NCBI GenBank assembly: GCA_025916675.1
Contig: CP098402.1
Location: forward strand, 2,103,205-2,167,204
Source: Phycisphaera sp.
GTDB taxonomy: Bacteria > Planctomycetota > Phycisphaerae > Phycisphaerales > UBA1924
Direction: 5' to 3'
DNA: 64,000 nt
This document shows positions 8,434 through 16,972 of this stretch, one piece after another (position 1 is the stretch's first letter; the number at the start of each line of letters is the position of its first letter). A program made the translations under genes and the position numbers. Below the pieces are notes generated by a model, which searched no databases, was not told the DNA's origin, and saw only the letters and a list, made by a program, of their open reading frames with translations.

Positions 8434-9993
8434 CTATCGCGGCTCGACGACCGTGAGAAGCTGGTTCGCGTCGACGTCTTCCATCACGACCTCGCGGCCG
8501 CTGGGGAAGCGCACACGCAGCTCGTCGATGGTCGCGGTCGCACCGAGGCCGAAGTGGGCCTCGAGCGGCGGGGCGTTGTAGAAGCTGCCGCCAACGAAGA
8601 TATCGCTCCGCCACGTCCTGTCGCCCACGGTCACCCAGACCTTGCTGCCGACGCCGTTGCGATTGCTCACGGTGCCCTGGGCCTTGACGCGGAGCCAGGC
8701 GTTGCCGGAGCGATCGGTATCGTTGCGGAGCACCACGGCCGGGCCATACACGTCGGTCAGGATGAAGTCGACGTCGCCGTCGTTGTCGAGGTCGACCGGT
8801 GCGAGGCCGCGTGTGTCGCCGCGATGGTCGAGCCCGCTGCCCAGGCCGGCGTCCTGGAATCGCCCGTCGCCAAGGCCCCGGAAGAAGACCGCCCTCGTGT
8901 GCCACTCGGGCTGGATCCAGCCGTTAACGGCCATGAGGTCGAGGTGGCCGTCCAGGTCCGCGTCCCACAGCCACGTGCCCCAACTGAAGTGCGTCTTGTC
9001 GACACCGCCTTCGGTGGCCAGTTGCTCGAACACGCCCGAGCCGTCGTTCATGTAGAGCGCGTTGGGCCCCGGCTCGTCGTTGGTGTTGAAGGGGCTGAAG
9101 CCCATGTTGGTCGTGTACATGTCCAGCGCGCCGTTGCCGTCGACATCGCCCACGGCCACACCCATGTCGTTGGCCACGTGGATGAGGCCCCACGCGTGGC
9201 TGACATCGGTGAACGTGCCGTCGCCGTTGTTGCGCAGGGCGTAGTCCTCGTGGAAATCGATCGCCGCATAGATGTCCAGCAGCCCGTCGTCGTTGAGGTC
9301 GAGCATCACCGGCTGCCAGTGGAAGCGCTCGTCCGGCGGGAAACCGCCAACGTCCTGAGCAATCTCGGTGAACCGGAAGCTGCCGTCGTTGCGATACAGG
9401 AGCGTGCTGGCCTCGTACCAGCCGCCGATGAAGATGTCCAGGTCGCCGTCGCCGTCGATGTCGCCTGCCGTCGCGCCGCCGTGGGTCGCCTCGTGGTACT
9501 CGAGCCCGCTGGCCGCGGTCATGTCGGTGAAGGTACCGTCACCGTCGTTGCGATACACGCGGCTGGTCGGGAAGCTGTCGTCGAAGAACGAGGAGTCGTT
9601 GAACACGACCAGGTCGTCGAAGCCGTCGTTGTTGAGATCCAGCCAGAGCGCTTGCTTGCTGAACCCGTCGATGTGATCCACGCCCGCGGCCGCGCCCACC
9701 TCGGTAAAGGTGCCATCGCCGTTGTTGTGGTACAGGTGGTTGGCAAAGCCGGCTGAGTTGGGAATGTAGGCGTCGTAGAACCCGTCGTTGTCGAAGTCGC
9801 CGATGGCAGCGCCCACGCCGAAACGCTCGTTCTGCCCGGGGAACAGCGGCGGCACGGGCCAGGCGGCCTGCTGGTGGGTGAAGTCGATGCCGCAGGTGTC
9901 GGTCATATCGGCGTAATGCACGCCCTGTGCGACCGCACCCGAAGCACACGCCGCGCCGGCAGCCCCGATCAACATCCTGACCTTGCTCATCAT
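8434..9993 (-). CDS. Secreted FG-GAP/VCBS repeat protein with ASPIC/UnbV (CRTAC1-like) C-terminus
   Basis: 519 aa with a signal peptide ending around SGAVAQ. At least seven FG-GAP/VCBS blades follow, each carrying a calcium-binding DxDxDG-like loop (DFDNDGFYD, DIDGDGDLD, DLNDDGLLD, DVDGNGALD, DADLDGHLD, DLDNDGDVD), predicting a beta-propeller. The C-terminal ~75 residues (NRNGVGSKVWV ... FGLGATATIDELRVRFPSG) are an ASPIC/UnbV domain. Such proteins are numerous in planctomycetes; their roles in adhesion or polysaccharide handling are inferred. ATG at 9993 (or 9990) follows a GAGGAGGG site. Confidence 0.9.
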   Translation of the reverse strand: MMSKVRMLIGAAGAACASGAVAQGVHYADMTDTCGIDFTHQQAAWPVPPLFPGQNERFGVGAAIGDFDNDGFYDAYIPNSAGFANHLYHNNGDGTFTEVGAAAGVDHIDGFSKQALWLDLNNDGFDDLVVFNDSSFFDDSFPTSRVYRNDGDGTFTDMTAASGLEYHEATHGGATAGDIDGDGDLDIFIGGWYEASTLLYRNDGSFRFTEIAQDVGGFPPDERFHWQPVMLDLNDDGLLDIYAAIDFHEDYALRNNGDGTFTDVSHAWGLIHVANDMGVAVGDVDGNGALDMYTTNMGFSPFNTNDEPGPNALYMNDGSGVFEQLATEGGVDKTHFSWGTWLWDADLDGHLDLMAVNGWIQPEWHTRAVFFRGLGDGRFQDAGLGSGLDHRGDTRGLAPVDLDNDGDVDFILTDVYGPAVVLRNDTDRSGNAWLRVKAQGTVSNRNGVGSKVWVTVGDRTWRSDIFVGGSFYNAPPLEAHFGLGATATIDELRVRFPSGREVVMEDVDANQLLTVVEPR

Positions 9994-10099
9994 CGATTCC
10001 CTCCTCGCAGAGGCTATACGCACGCCAACAGCCCAGCGTTTTGCCAGGCACACTCGGGGTTATCGGGATATGGAGAGGCCCGCTTGAGCTCGATCCGCC

Positions 10100-11254
10100 T
10101 CACGCCAGCGCGTCGAGCAACTCGGCGATGCCCTGGCCGTGGGTCGCCACGGTCTCCAGGATCGGCCGACGGCCTGCAATGTCCCGCAGGTCGCGCACCA
10201 GCTCGTTCTCGCCCGGGTGATCGGCCTTGTTGCACACGAACAGGTCGGCGATCTCCAGGATACCCGCCTTGTCCATCTGCACGGCGTCGCCCATGCCCGG
10301 GGTCAGCACGACGATCGTCTTGTCGACGTGGTCGCGGATGCGGGTCTCGTTCTGGCCGGCACCGACGGTCTCGATGAACAGCGTGTCGTACGCGTCATTA
10401 CCCTCACACGCGCCACCGATGAGGTCGGTCACGTCCTCGAGCGCGTGGTAGTCCTCGCCCCGAATCGCCAACGAGCGGTAGTAGGCCGCCTCGCCCAGCC
10501 GGTTGAAGTCCACACGCAGCCGATCGCCCAGCAACGCGCCGCCGGTGATCGGGCTCATCGGGTCGAACGCCACGACGGCGCAGCGGCCGAGGCTCGCGTT
10601 CTCCTCGGCCCGACGCGCGTGCTCGGCCACGAGCTGCGCCACCAGCGTGCTCTTGCCCGCACCGGGGGAACCCGTGATACCGATGACGCGCTTGGGCCGG
10701 CGGCGAACCGCGTTCTTGCGCACGGGCCGCTCGAGGTGGGCCAGCGAGATATCGCGGGCGAGCTGGGCCGTCGCGTGCCCGCCGGGCACTTCTTGCGGGT
10801 ACGCCGCCACCGTCGAGGCCGCCGCGTCCACGATGTCCATCAGCCCGACGCCGGTCGTGAAGCACCGGGCGATGCCGGCCTCCTTGAGGGCGGGCAGGTC
10901 TTCCTGCGGAAGGATGCCGCCCATGTGGACGGGTACGTCCTTGCGTCCGACGCCGTCGAGCGCCTTGAGCAGGTTGGGCCCCAGCGTCATGTGGCTATTG
11001 CTCATCATGCTGGCGGCGATGACGTCCACGTCCTCGTCCCGGGCGCTGATGGCCAGGCTCTTGGGCGTCTGCCAGAGCCCCGAGTAGATCACGTGCACGC
11101 CCGAATCGCGCATCGCGCGCGCGATGACCTTCACGCCGCGGTCGTGGCCGTCCAGCCCCATCTTGCCCAGCAGCACGCGGGGGCGGTGGTCGAGCTCGCC
11201 GCAGCGGTCGGCCTTCTCGAATTCGGTGGTGGCAGCGCCGAGTGGCTGGGCCAT
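10100..11254 (-). CDS. Cobalamin-binding domain fused to MeaB/ArgK-type GTPase
   Basis: 384 aa with two domains. Residues ~24-160 form a B12-binding domain with the base-off motif DGHDRG (35-40) supplying the lower-axial His37, plus GLWQTP and MMSNSH segments as in methylmalonyl-CoA mutase alpha-chain C-termini. Residues ~185-384 are a MeaB G-protein: Walker A GSPGAGKST (195-203), switch segment with SPITGGALLGDR, and NKAD (342-345). MeaB proteins gate cofactor loading and protection of acyl-CoA mutases. The B12+GTPase order matches the front two domains of IcmF, but the mutase part is absent here. ATG at 11254 has an AGGAG site. Confidence 0.92.
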   Translation of the reverse strand: MAQPLGAATTEFEKADRCGELDHRPRVLLGKMGLDGHDRGVKVIARAMRDSGVHVIYSGLWQTPKSLAISARDEDVDVIAASMMSNSHMTLGPNLLKALDGVGRKDVPVHMGGILPQEDLPALKEAGIARCFTTGVGLMDIVDAAASTVAAYPQEVPGGHATAQLARDISLAHLERPVRKNAVRRRPKRVIGITGSPGAGKSTLVAQLVAEHARRAEENASLGRCAVVAFDPMSPITGGALLGDRLRVDFNRLGEAAYYRSLAIRGEDYHALEDVTDLIGGACEGNDAYDTLFIETVGAGQNETRIRDHVDKTIVVLTPGMGDAVQMDKAGILEIADLFVCNKADHPGENELVRDLRDIAGRRPILETVATHGQGIAELLDALA

Positions 11255-11389
11255 GGAAGCTCCTGGAGGGTGCGCAAGGACCTGGCGGGCGTGGGCCGCA
11301 CGAACAACTCCCGATCGGCCCGCCGCCACCGGGGAGATCGACAGGGTATGCGTCGCGGGCCACAGCCGCCGGGCCCTATCGTGGCTGCT

Positions 11390-12388
11390 ATGCCAGCTCC
11401 ACTGCGCGTCGGCCTGGTCCACAACCGCTTCTCGGGCAAGGGCCGGGGGCCCGACTTCGTGTCGCGGCTCCGCGCCCGGGCCGAGCCGCTCGGGTGGCTC
11501 GACCTGATCGACCTGCCGCTCGATCTCGCGCTCTGCGACGGTGCCTTAGACGCCTTGGACGCGGTGGTCATCATCGGCGGCGACGGCACCGTCCATCACG
11601 CCCTGACGGCCCTCACACGGGCCAAGCACGGCCGCGGCGTGCCCACGCTCATCGCGCCGCTGGGCACCGAGAACGTGGTTGCCAAGGAGCTGGGCCTCAA
11701 GCCCCGGGTGAGCACGGTCTTGGCGTCGCTCGAGGCCTTCGCCGACAACACGCACACCGTGCGGAGCGACCTGGGCGTGGTCCATCATCCCAGCGGCGCC
11801 GACCCGACGCTGTTCGCCCTCATGCTCACGACCGGCCCAGACGCCGCCGTGCTCCACAGCGTCGCCCGGGCCCGCGTGGGCACGACCAGCAAGCTGGACT
11901 ACGTCGTGCCCACCGTCACCCGGGCCCTGCGGCCGAGGGTCGGCCGCCTGAGCGTGACCGTCGACGGCCAGCCACTGGCCGACCACCGCCGCGGCTGCCT
12001 CATCGTCGCCGTCGGCCCGCGCTACCCGCTGAAGCTCGACCTCGCTCGCAAGGCCAGCCGGACCGACGGCCTGCTCGACGCCCTGTTCCTGCCCGCGTCC
12101 AACACGGCGAGCCTGCTGGGCTGGGCGGGCATGGCCCGGCTCGGGCTGCACGTGCGCCACCCCCAGGCCCGCTACGCCCAGGGCACGCGGATCGAGCTCA
12201 CGATGCACGACCACGATCCCGCCGCCGAGACGATGGAAGCCCTCCAGATCGACGGCGAGATCGAACGCGTGGCGTGCGACGCGCAGGGCGCGATGGTGAT
12301 CGAGACGGTGCCCAGCGCGCTGCCGCTGATCATGCCAGCGGCGAAGGAGCCCGTGGCGCGGGCGAAGCCGGCGATGGCGGGCGGGTAG
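11390..12388 (+). CDS. Diacylglycerol kinase catalytic-domain protein (YegS/BmrU-like lipid kinase)
   Basis: 332 aa. The N-terminus VGLVHNRFSGKG and the nucleotide loop VVIIGGDGTVHHAL at residues ~58-71 are the DAGK catalytic signature; PLGTENVVAKELG is the second conserved element (normally PxGTxNxxA). The C-terminal half is the beta-rich lobe seen in YegS/BmrU lipid kinases. It would phosphorylate a lipid hydroxyl such as diacylglycerol or sphingoid base; the substrate cannot be read from sequence. Start at 11390 is the most homologous-looking; an in-frame ATG at 11348 is the alternative. Divergent from the MeaB fusion, 135 bp apart. Confidence 0.85.
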   Translation: MPAPLRVGLVHNRFSGKGRGPDFVSRLRARAEPLGWLDLIDLPLDLALCDGALDALDAVVIIGGDGTVHHALTALTRAKHGRGVPTLIAPLGTENVVAKELGLKPRVSTVLASLEAFADNTHTVRSDLGVVHHPSGADPTLFALMLTTGPDAAVLHSVARARVGTTSKLDYVVPTVTRALRPRVGRLSVTVDGQPLADHRRGCLIVAVGPRYPLKLDLARKASRTDGLLDALFLPASNTASLLGWAGMARLGLHVRHPQARYAQGTRIELTMHDHDPAAETMEALQIDGEIERVACDAQGAMVIETVPSALPLIMPAAKEPVARAKPAMAGG

Positions 12389-12394
12389 GGCCCC

Positions 12395-12679
12395 ATGACC
12401 CTCGCGGGCCTGCTCGGCATGGGCATCTTCATCGTCGGCCTGGCGACCGTGGCGCTGGGCCTGCTCGCGACCATGCACGGCGACGAGCAGGTCGAGGCCT
12501 GCCGGGCGCCCGCCTTCACGATCGAGGGCTCGGACGACCAACGCTGCGAAGCCCTGCGCTTCGTGGGCCACCGCCCCGGCCTGACCGCCGCCCTCCTGCC
12601 CGAGTGGGGCATCGAGCGCCGCGGCCCGATCGAGTACTGGCTCCAGGCCGAGCGGCACCGCCCCATCGACGAGGTTTGA
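12395..12679 (+). CDS. Small membrane-anchored protein, unknown
   Basis: 94 aa beginning six bases after the kinase stop, so probably co-transcribed. Residues ~4-27 are a hydrophobic helix; the remaining polar part has two cysteines (CRAPAFTIEGSDDQRC) that could form a disulfide if exported. No family recognised. Followed by 500 bp of repeat-rich DNA. Confidence 0.6.
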   Translation: MTLAGLLGMGIFIVGLATVALGLLATMHGDEQVEACRAPAFTIEGSDDQRCEALRFVGHRPGLTAALLPEWGIERRGPIEYWLQAERHRPIDEV

Positions 12680-12824
12680 ACTGAACTCGGCTTCGAGTGA
12701 GGCGGCCGGGCCGGGGCCGCCAATCCAGATTATCGGTCTCTTCGGCTCCTCGATCGGCCCGCCGGGGCGAAAACCGGCCCCGGAGCGGCGTTTCTCGGCT
12801 TCGCCGGTCCGGATAATCGCGTGG

Positions 12825-12950
12825 CCGGGCTCCCCGATCACGCGCTCGGGCTCTCCGATCGCCCCGCCGGGCTCCCCAATCACGCGCTCGGGCTGCCCGA
12901 TCGCACGCCCGGGCGATCCGGCGGGGCAATCGGGCCGCCCGGGCGCGTCC
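12825..12950. repeat. Degenerate 21-bp tandem repeats (42-bp higher-order unit)
   Basis: Six consecutive 21-base units with a shared shape: a (C/T)CGGG start, then GCTCCCCGATCACGCGC-like sequence. Units 1+2 (12825-12866) and 3+4 (12867-12908) form a 42-base unit repeated with few mismatches; units 5 and 6 are more diverged. The stretch lies in the noncoding gap upstream of aspS. No gene is supported here: open frames across it are translations of the repeat. Confidence 0.75.
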
Positions 12951-13042
12951 CCAACTACCCCCACCGCCCCCACTGCCCTCCCCCTCCGGGCCCTCTGCGA
13001 CCTCCGCGTTCGGGCCTCTTTTCCCCCTCCCCCTTCGAGGCC

Positions 13043-13083
13043 CCCGCTCGCTTCGCGTTCGATCCCTCCGCGAAGCGAGCGGG
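13043..13083. repeat. Strong 15-bp-stem hairpin upstream of aspS
   Basis: Bases 13043-13057 pair perfectly with 13069-13083, around an 11-base loop. No U-tract follows on the plus strand, so a simple intrinsic terminator is not indicated. The 12-base core GCGAAGCGAGCG recurs at 54965-54976 in another noncoding structured region, suggesting a dispersed element. Confidence 0.75.
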
Positions 13084-13180
13084 CGTGCGCCGGGGCCCCG
13101 TTGGTTCGATCCCTACAGTTGCCGCCCGAGCCGGGGATCAGGACACGTCGGCCGGGGCATTCCAACGAGGGAGTCAGACA

Positions 13181-15046
13181 ATGCTTCAGCGCACCGCCGC
13201 CTGCGGCGAGCTTCGGATCGACCACGCCGGCACGCCCGCGACCCTGGCCGGGTGGGTGAATAACTACCGCGACCACGGCACGGGCCTGGTCTTCATCGAC
13301 CTGCGCGACCACACCGGGCTCACGCAGCTCGTGTTTGATAAAGAAGACGCCCCGGCGGGCATCGTCGAGGCGGCGGATAAACTGCGGGGCGAGGACGTGA
13401 TCGCCGTGAGGGGCGCCGTCCGCGAGCGCGAGGGCGGGCCCAACCCCAAGCTGCCCACCGGCGCCATCGAGCTGGTCGTCGAAGAACTGGAAGTCCTGGC
13501 CAAGGCCGACACGCCGCCCTTCCAGCCCGGCGACGAGAGCAATTTACCAGGCGAAGAAACCCGCCTGCGCTACCGCTACCTCGACCTGCGCCGCCCACGC
13601 ATGCAGCACATCCTGCGCACGCGGCACAAGGTCACCAAGATCACCCGCGACTTCTTCGACGCGCTGGGGTTCATCGAGGTCGAGACGCCCAATTTGTGCC
13701 GGTCGACGCCCGAGGGCGCCCGCGACTTCCTGGTGCCCAGCCGCCAGCAGCCCGGCGAGTTCTACGCGCTCCCACAGAGCCCGCAGCTCTTCAAGCAGAT
13801 CCTGATGGTCGCCGGGGCCGACCGGTACCTGCAGATCTGCCGGTGCTTCCGGGACGAGGACCCGCGGGCCGACCGGCAGGCCGAGTTCACGCAGATCGAT
13901 CTGGAGATGGCCTTCGTCGATCGCGAGCAGGTGCTCGAGACGATGGAGGCCTTCGCCCGCACGCTGTGGAAGGAGGTCCTGGGCGTCGAGGTGCCGGGCT
14001 TCCCGCGCATGACCTGGCAGGAGGCGATGGACACCTACGGCAGCGACCGGCCCGATCTCAGATATGGTCTGCAATTGGTGGACATCAGCGACCTGGCGGC
14101 GAAGACCGACTTCAAGGTCTTCCAGCAGGCGCTCGACAAGAACACCGGCACGGGCCATCCGTCGACGCGCGATGGCGGGGTGGTGAAAGCGTTCCGCATT
14201 CCCGGCGGGGCCGAGAAGCTCACCCGCAAGCTGACCGACGGCTACGCCGAGTTCGTGAAGCAGTTCGGGGCCGGCGGCGCGCCGGTGACCAAGGTCACCG
14301 CCACCGGCTTCGAGACCGGCATCGCCCGCTTCATCGAGCCGATCACCGCCGAGCTCAAGGACCGCATGGGCCTGGAGCCCGGCGACTCGGTCGTCTTCGG
14401 CGCCGACGGCTACAACACGTGCTCCAAGGCGCTCGGCGAGCTGCGCATGAAGGTCGCGAAGGACCTCGGGCTCATCGACGAGGGCAAGTGGGCGTTCCTC
14501 TGGGTCGTCGACTTCCCGATGTTCGAGTACGACGACGAGACGAAACGCTACTACGCCCTGCACCACCCCTTCACCGCGCCCCGCGCCGACCAGGCCGAGA
14601 CCTTGCTGGGTGCCAAGGCGGAGGACAAGCAGACCCTGCTGGGCGTGCTCAGCGATGGGTACGACATGGTCTGCAACGGCAGCGAGGTCGGCGGCGGCTC
14701 CATCCGCATCCACCGCCGCGACGTGCAGCAGAAGGTCTTCGGGCTGCTGGGCCTCGACGACGAGGAGGCCAAGGCCAAGTTCGGATTCCTGCTCGACGCC
14801 CTGCGCTTCGGCGCCCCGCCCCACGGCGGCGTCGCGTTCGGGTTGGATAGGTTGGTCATGCACCTGGCCGGCACCGAGAACATCCGCGACGCCATCGCCT
14901 TCCCCAAGACGCAGACGGGGGCTGATTTGATGACCGAGGCGCCCTCGGGCGTGGACGACGCGCAGTTGAAGGATCTGCACATCCGGGTCGTCGATGCCGA
15001 CCCGAAGGCGGTGGAGGCCAGGAAGCTGAGCGCCAACCCGACCTAG
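13181..15046 (+). CDS. aspS: Aspartyl-tRNA synthetase, bacterial type (possibly non-discriminating)
   Basis: 621 aa, the usual bacterial length. N-terminal anticodon-binding OB fold (~1-110), class II core with motif 2 CFRDEDPRADRQAEFTQIDLEM-type sequence, an inserted GAD-like domain (~300-430), and motif 3 ending FGLDRL. It charges tRNA-Asp in the cytoplasm. In the anticodon-binding domain the sequence YRDHGTG carries His32 where E. coli has Leu; that His is linked to non-discriminating enzymes that also charge tRNA-Asn, an inference needing GatCAB in the genome. ATG at 13181 has a GAGGGAG site. A tRNA-Asp gene lies 650 bp downstream. Confidence 0.96.
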   Translation: MLQRTAACGELRIDHAGTPATLAGWVNNYRDHGTGLVFIDLRDHTGLTQLVFDKEDAPAGIVEAADKLRGEDVIAVRGAVREREGGPNPKLPTGAIELVVEELEVLAKADTPPFQPGDESNLPGEETRLRYRYLDLRRPRMQHILRTRHKVTKITRDFFDALGFIEVETPNLCRSTPEGARDFLVPSRQQPGEFYALPQSPQLFKQILMVAGADRYLQICRCFRDEDPRADRQAEFTQIDLEMAFVDREQVLETMEAFARTLWKEVLGVEVPGFPRMTWQEAMDTYGSDRPDLRYGLQLVDISDLAAKTDFKVFQQALDKNTGTGHPSTRDGGVVKAFRIPGGAEKLTRKLTDGYAEFVKQFGAGGAPVTKVTATGFETGIARFIEPITAELKDRMGLEPGDSVVFGADGYNTCSKALGELRMKVAKDLGLIDEGKWAFLWVVDFPMFEYDDETKRYYALHHPFTAPRADQAETLLGAKAEDKQTLLGVLSDGYDMVCNGSEVGGGSIRIHRRDVQQKVFGLLGLDDEEAKAKFGFLLDALRFGAPPHGGVAFGLDRLVMHLAGTENIRDAIAFPKTQTGADLMTEAPSGVDDAQLKDLHIRVVDADPKAVEARKLSANPT

Positions 15047-15627
15047 AGGACCATCGTCCAGAGCATGTACGCGGTGCCGCCGGTGGCCAGGAGCGCGACC
15101 ACGACGGCCACGCCGTCGCGCGCCGACAGCGCCAACCCGAAGAACAGGATCGCCCCGGCGGGCGCCGCCACGGCGAAGGGGATGAACCCCAGCGGGAACA
15201 TCGAAACCGCAAGGGCGATCGAAACCAGGCTGATCACCCGCTCCATGATCGATCCGGTCAGCCACCGCAACCGGGGCTTGAGCAGGATGTCCACCCGGCG
15301 GGCCCAGGGCCTGGCCTTGTCGCGAGCCTTGTCCCACCTTTCCTTCGAGACCGACCGCCCGGTCAGCTTCTGCGGCAGCCAGGGATGGTCGCGGCCGAAC
15401 AGGTGCTGGCCGGCCACCAGGATGACAAAGGCGGCGATGATGGCGGGCGCGCCGGGCACGGCCCCGAGCGGGGTCAGGCCGATGAGCCCGGGCAACGCCA
15501 GCAAGGGCCCGAACGAACGGCTGCCGAAGGCGTCGAGGATGTCGCTGACGGCCAGCGACGCATCGCCATCGATCTGCTCATCGAGGTCGTTGATGAGGTC
15601 GGTGAGCTTCTTCGGTGCTTCGGGCAT
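15043..15627 (-). CDS. ExoD family (exopolysaccharide synthesis) membrane protein
   Basis: 194 aa. The N-terminal TDLINDLDEQIDGDASLAVSDILDAFGSRSFGPLL and the following PLGAVPGAPA segment are typical of ExoD proteins, which are associated with exopolysaccharide production but have no assigned reaction. Three to four membrane helices (~45-72, 132-150, 152-170, 173-192). Its stop codon overlaps the aspS stop on the opposite strand. Start at 15627 lies 27 bp after the tRNA terminator hairpin. Confidence 0.82.
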   Translation of the reverse strand: MPEAPKKLTDLINDLDEQIDGDASLAVSDILDAFGSRSFGPLLALPGLIGLTPLGAVPGAPAIIAAFVILVAGQHLFGRDHPWLPQKLTGRSVSKERWDKARDKARPWARRVDILLKPRLRWLTGSIMERVISLVSIALAVSMFPLGFIPFAVAAPAGAILFFGLALSARDGVAVVVALLATGGTAYMLWTMVL

Positions 15628-15653
15628 GGCGCTATCCCGATCGGCTCATGACA

Positions 15654-15690
15654 AACGCCCCCGGTACGCTTTGCAGCGTTCGGGGGCGTT
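15654..15690 (-). terminator. Terminator of tRNA-Asp transcript
   Basis: Two stacked perfect stems: 15654-15663 with 15681-15690 (10 bp) and inside it 15666-15670 with 15675-15679 (5 bp, TTGC-type loop). In the minus direction it begins six bases after the tRNA 3' end and is followed by GTTTGT. It lies directly before the ExoD start, so read-through could also serve that gene. Confidence 0.8.
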
Positions 15691-15695
15691 CTAAG

Positions 15696-15769
15696 CGAGG
15701 CGGACGAGACTCGAACTCGCAACCTTCGGATCGACAGTCCGATGCTCTAACCAATTGAGCTACCGCCCC
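15696..15769 (-). tRNA. tRNA-Asp (anticodon GTC)
   Basis: 74 bases fold as a standard cloverleaf: acceptor GGGGCGG/CCGCCTC, D-arm GCTC/GAGC, anticodon stem TCGGA/TCCGA with loop CTGTCGA, T-arm GCGAG/CTCGT with TTCGAGT loop, discriminator G (the Asp identity element). CCA is not encoded. The GTC anticodon reads GAC/GAU. A strong terminator follows. Confidence 0.97.
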
Positions 15770-15893
15770 GAGTTTTCCAACAAGATGTCGCGGCTTCCCG
15801 CGGCTCTCACGAGCGTGACAAGCGTAGCCGCCACGGATTCGCGGTCAAGATGCTAGGGCGATCCAATCCTCGGACCAACCCGGCCGCCAGCGA

Positions 15894-16103
15894 TCACTCG
15901 GGCAGCTTGATCGGCGTGTTGGGGTCGTCGTCGTGCATCACCCAGGGCTTGCCATCCGGGCTCACCGCCGCGGTCGCGGGCCACATGTACGCGCAGGCGG
16001 CAACCATCGCCACAAGAGACAAAAGCAGCAGCGCATCGATCAATCCAACACTCGGGCCGCGGGACGAACGCCCGCCGGGCATCTGCATTCCGTATTGACT
16101 CAT
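15894..16103 (-). CDS. Small single-pass membrane protein, unknown
   Basis: 69 aa: a polar N-terminus (MSQYGMQMPGGRSSRG), one membrane helix (~22-42, with one Cys), and a short polar tail ending PNTPIKLPE. An AGGGAG ribosome site precedes the ATG at 16103. It starts 26 bp after the stop of the coiled-coil protein and could share its transcript. No family recognised. Confidence 0.65.
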   Translation of the reverse strand: MSQYGMQMPGGRSSRGPSVGLIDALLLLSLVAMVAACAYMWPATAAVSPDGKPWVMHDDDPNTPIKLPE

Positions 16104-16129
16104 GAGAGTGCTCCCTGTCTAGCCCGGGT

Positions 16130-16972
16130 TTATCGGCGGATGTCCGAGACGACGATGTCGCCGCGACGGGGGGTGAGTTCGAGGCCCAGGGTATCGACGA
16201 CGCCCTCGGCAAACTGCAGGTCCGCCGACCGCACGTTGAAGTGACCGACGAGGCGGCGCGTACCGCCGTCGTTGCGGATGACGAAGAGCCGCTTGCCGCG
16301 GGTCAGACCGTCCTGCGACCCCAGATCGACACGGGCCAGCGTGACACCGGAGGCATCGCGCTCGGTCTCCATGATCTGGCCGGTGACGAACGCGGTCACG
16401 TCGGTGCTGCCGGTCCCGGTCTCGCCGCCCTGGTCGTCGTCCATGCGGGCGATCTGCTCACGCAATCCGCGGACGGTGGCGGTCAGCGACTCGTTGTTGC
16501 TCTGCAGGTCGGCGATGCGATCGAGCAGATCGATCTCGTTCTGGCGGAGGTTCAGCTCGGTCGAGCGAAGCTCGGTGACCTCGGCCGCGAAGCGATCGCT
16601 CAGCTCGGTGAGCATGCGCGTGGTCTCGTTGCTCTGCGAGATCTGGTTCTGCAGCGTGGTCACCAGCTGGGTCGCGGTGAGCTTGTCGCGGCGAAGCTCG
16701 GCCGTCTCGCCTTGCAAGCGGAGCAACTCCGCGGCGCTGGCGCTGATCTGCTGGCGGAGGGCGTCCTGCTCGCGGCGGAGGCGATCGGCCTCGGCCTGAG
16801 CGGTGGCCGACGACTCCTGAGCGCTGGCCTGCAGCACCTGGTTGGCCGACCTCAGCTCGGCATAGTCGGTCAGCACGCTCCGGTTGTTCACCGCAAACGC
16901 GATGGTGAGCGAGGACAGCGCGATGCCCGCGGCCGCGGCCAGGACGACAAGGAACTTCGTAATCGTGTGCAT
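16130..16972 (-). CDS. Membrane-anchored or exported coiled-coil protein
   Basis: 280 aa. A hydrophobic segment (~7-28) anchors or exports it. Residues ~35-180 are a long Leu/Glu/Gln/Arg heptad coiled coil. The C-terminal ~90 residues form a beta-rich domain (FVTGQIMETERDASGVTLAR ... GLTRGKRLFVIR) similar in style to domains of planctomycete envelope proteins with an MreC-like plan, though I do not recognise a defined family. No Shine-Dalgarno is visible at 16972. A structural or scaffolding envelope role is plausible but unproven. Confidence 0.75.
   Translation of the reverse strand: MHTITKFLVVLAAAAGIALSSLTIAFAVNNRSVLTDYAELRSANQVLQASAQESSATAQAEADRLRREQDALRQQISASAAELLRLQGETAELRRDKLTATQLVTTLQNQISQSNETTRMLTELSDRFAAEVTELRSTELNLRQNEIDLLDRIADLQSNNESLTATVRGLREQIARMDDDQGGETGTGSTDVTAFVTGQIMETERDASGVTLARVDLGSQDGLTRGKRLFVIRNDGGTRRLVGHFNVRSADLQFAEGVVDTLGLELTPRRGDIVVSDIRR

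Noticed and set aside
8230-9756. 508-codon plus-strand frame over the FG-GAP gene
   Set aside because: Antisense of the calcium-binding blade repeats; no ribosome site or domain of its own.
10139-11389. Long plus-strand frame antisense to the MeaB fusion
   Set aside because: It mirrors the minus-strand gene, which has clear cobalamin and GTPase motifs; the real plus gene begins at 11390.
12825-13083. T-box or other known riboswitch before aspS
   Set aside because: No specifier loop, T-box sequence or conserved riboswitch core is visible; only repeats and one long hairpin.
13544-15337. 597-codon minus-strand frame under aspS
   Set aside because: Antisense artefact; aspS carries all class II synthetase motifs on the plus strand.
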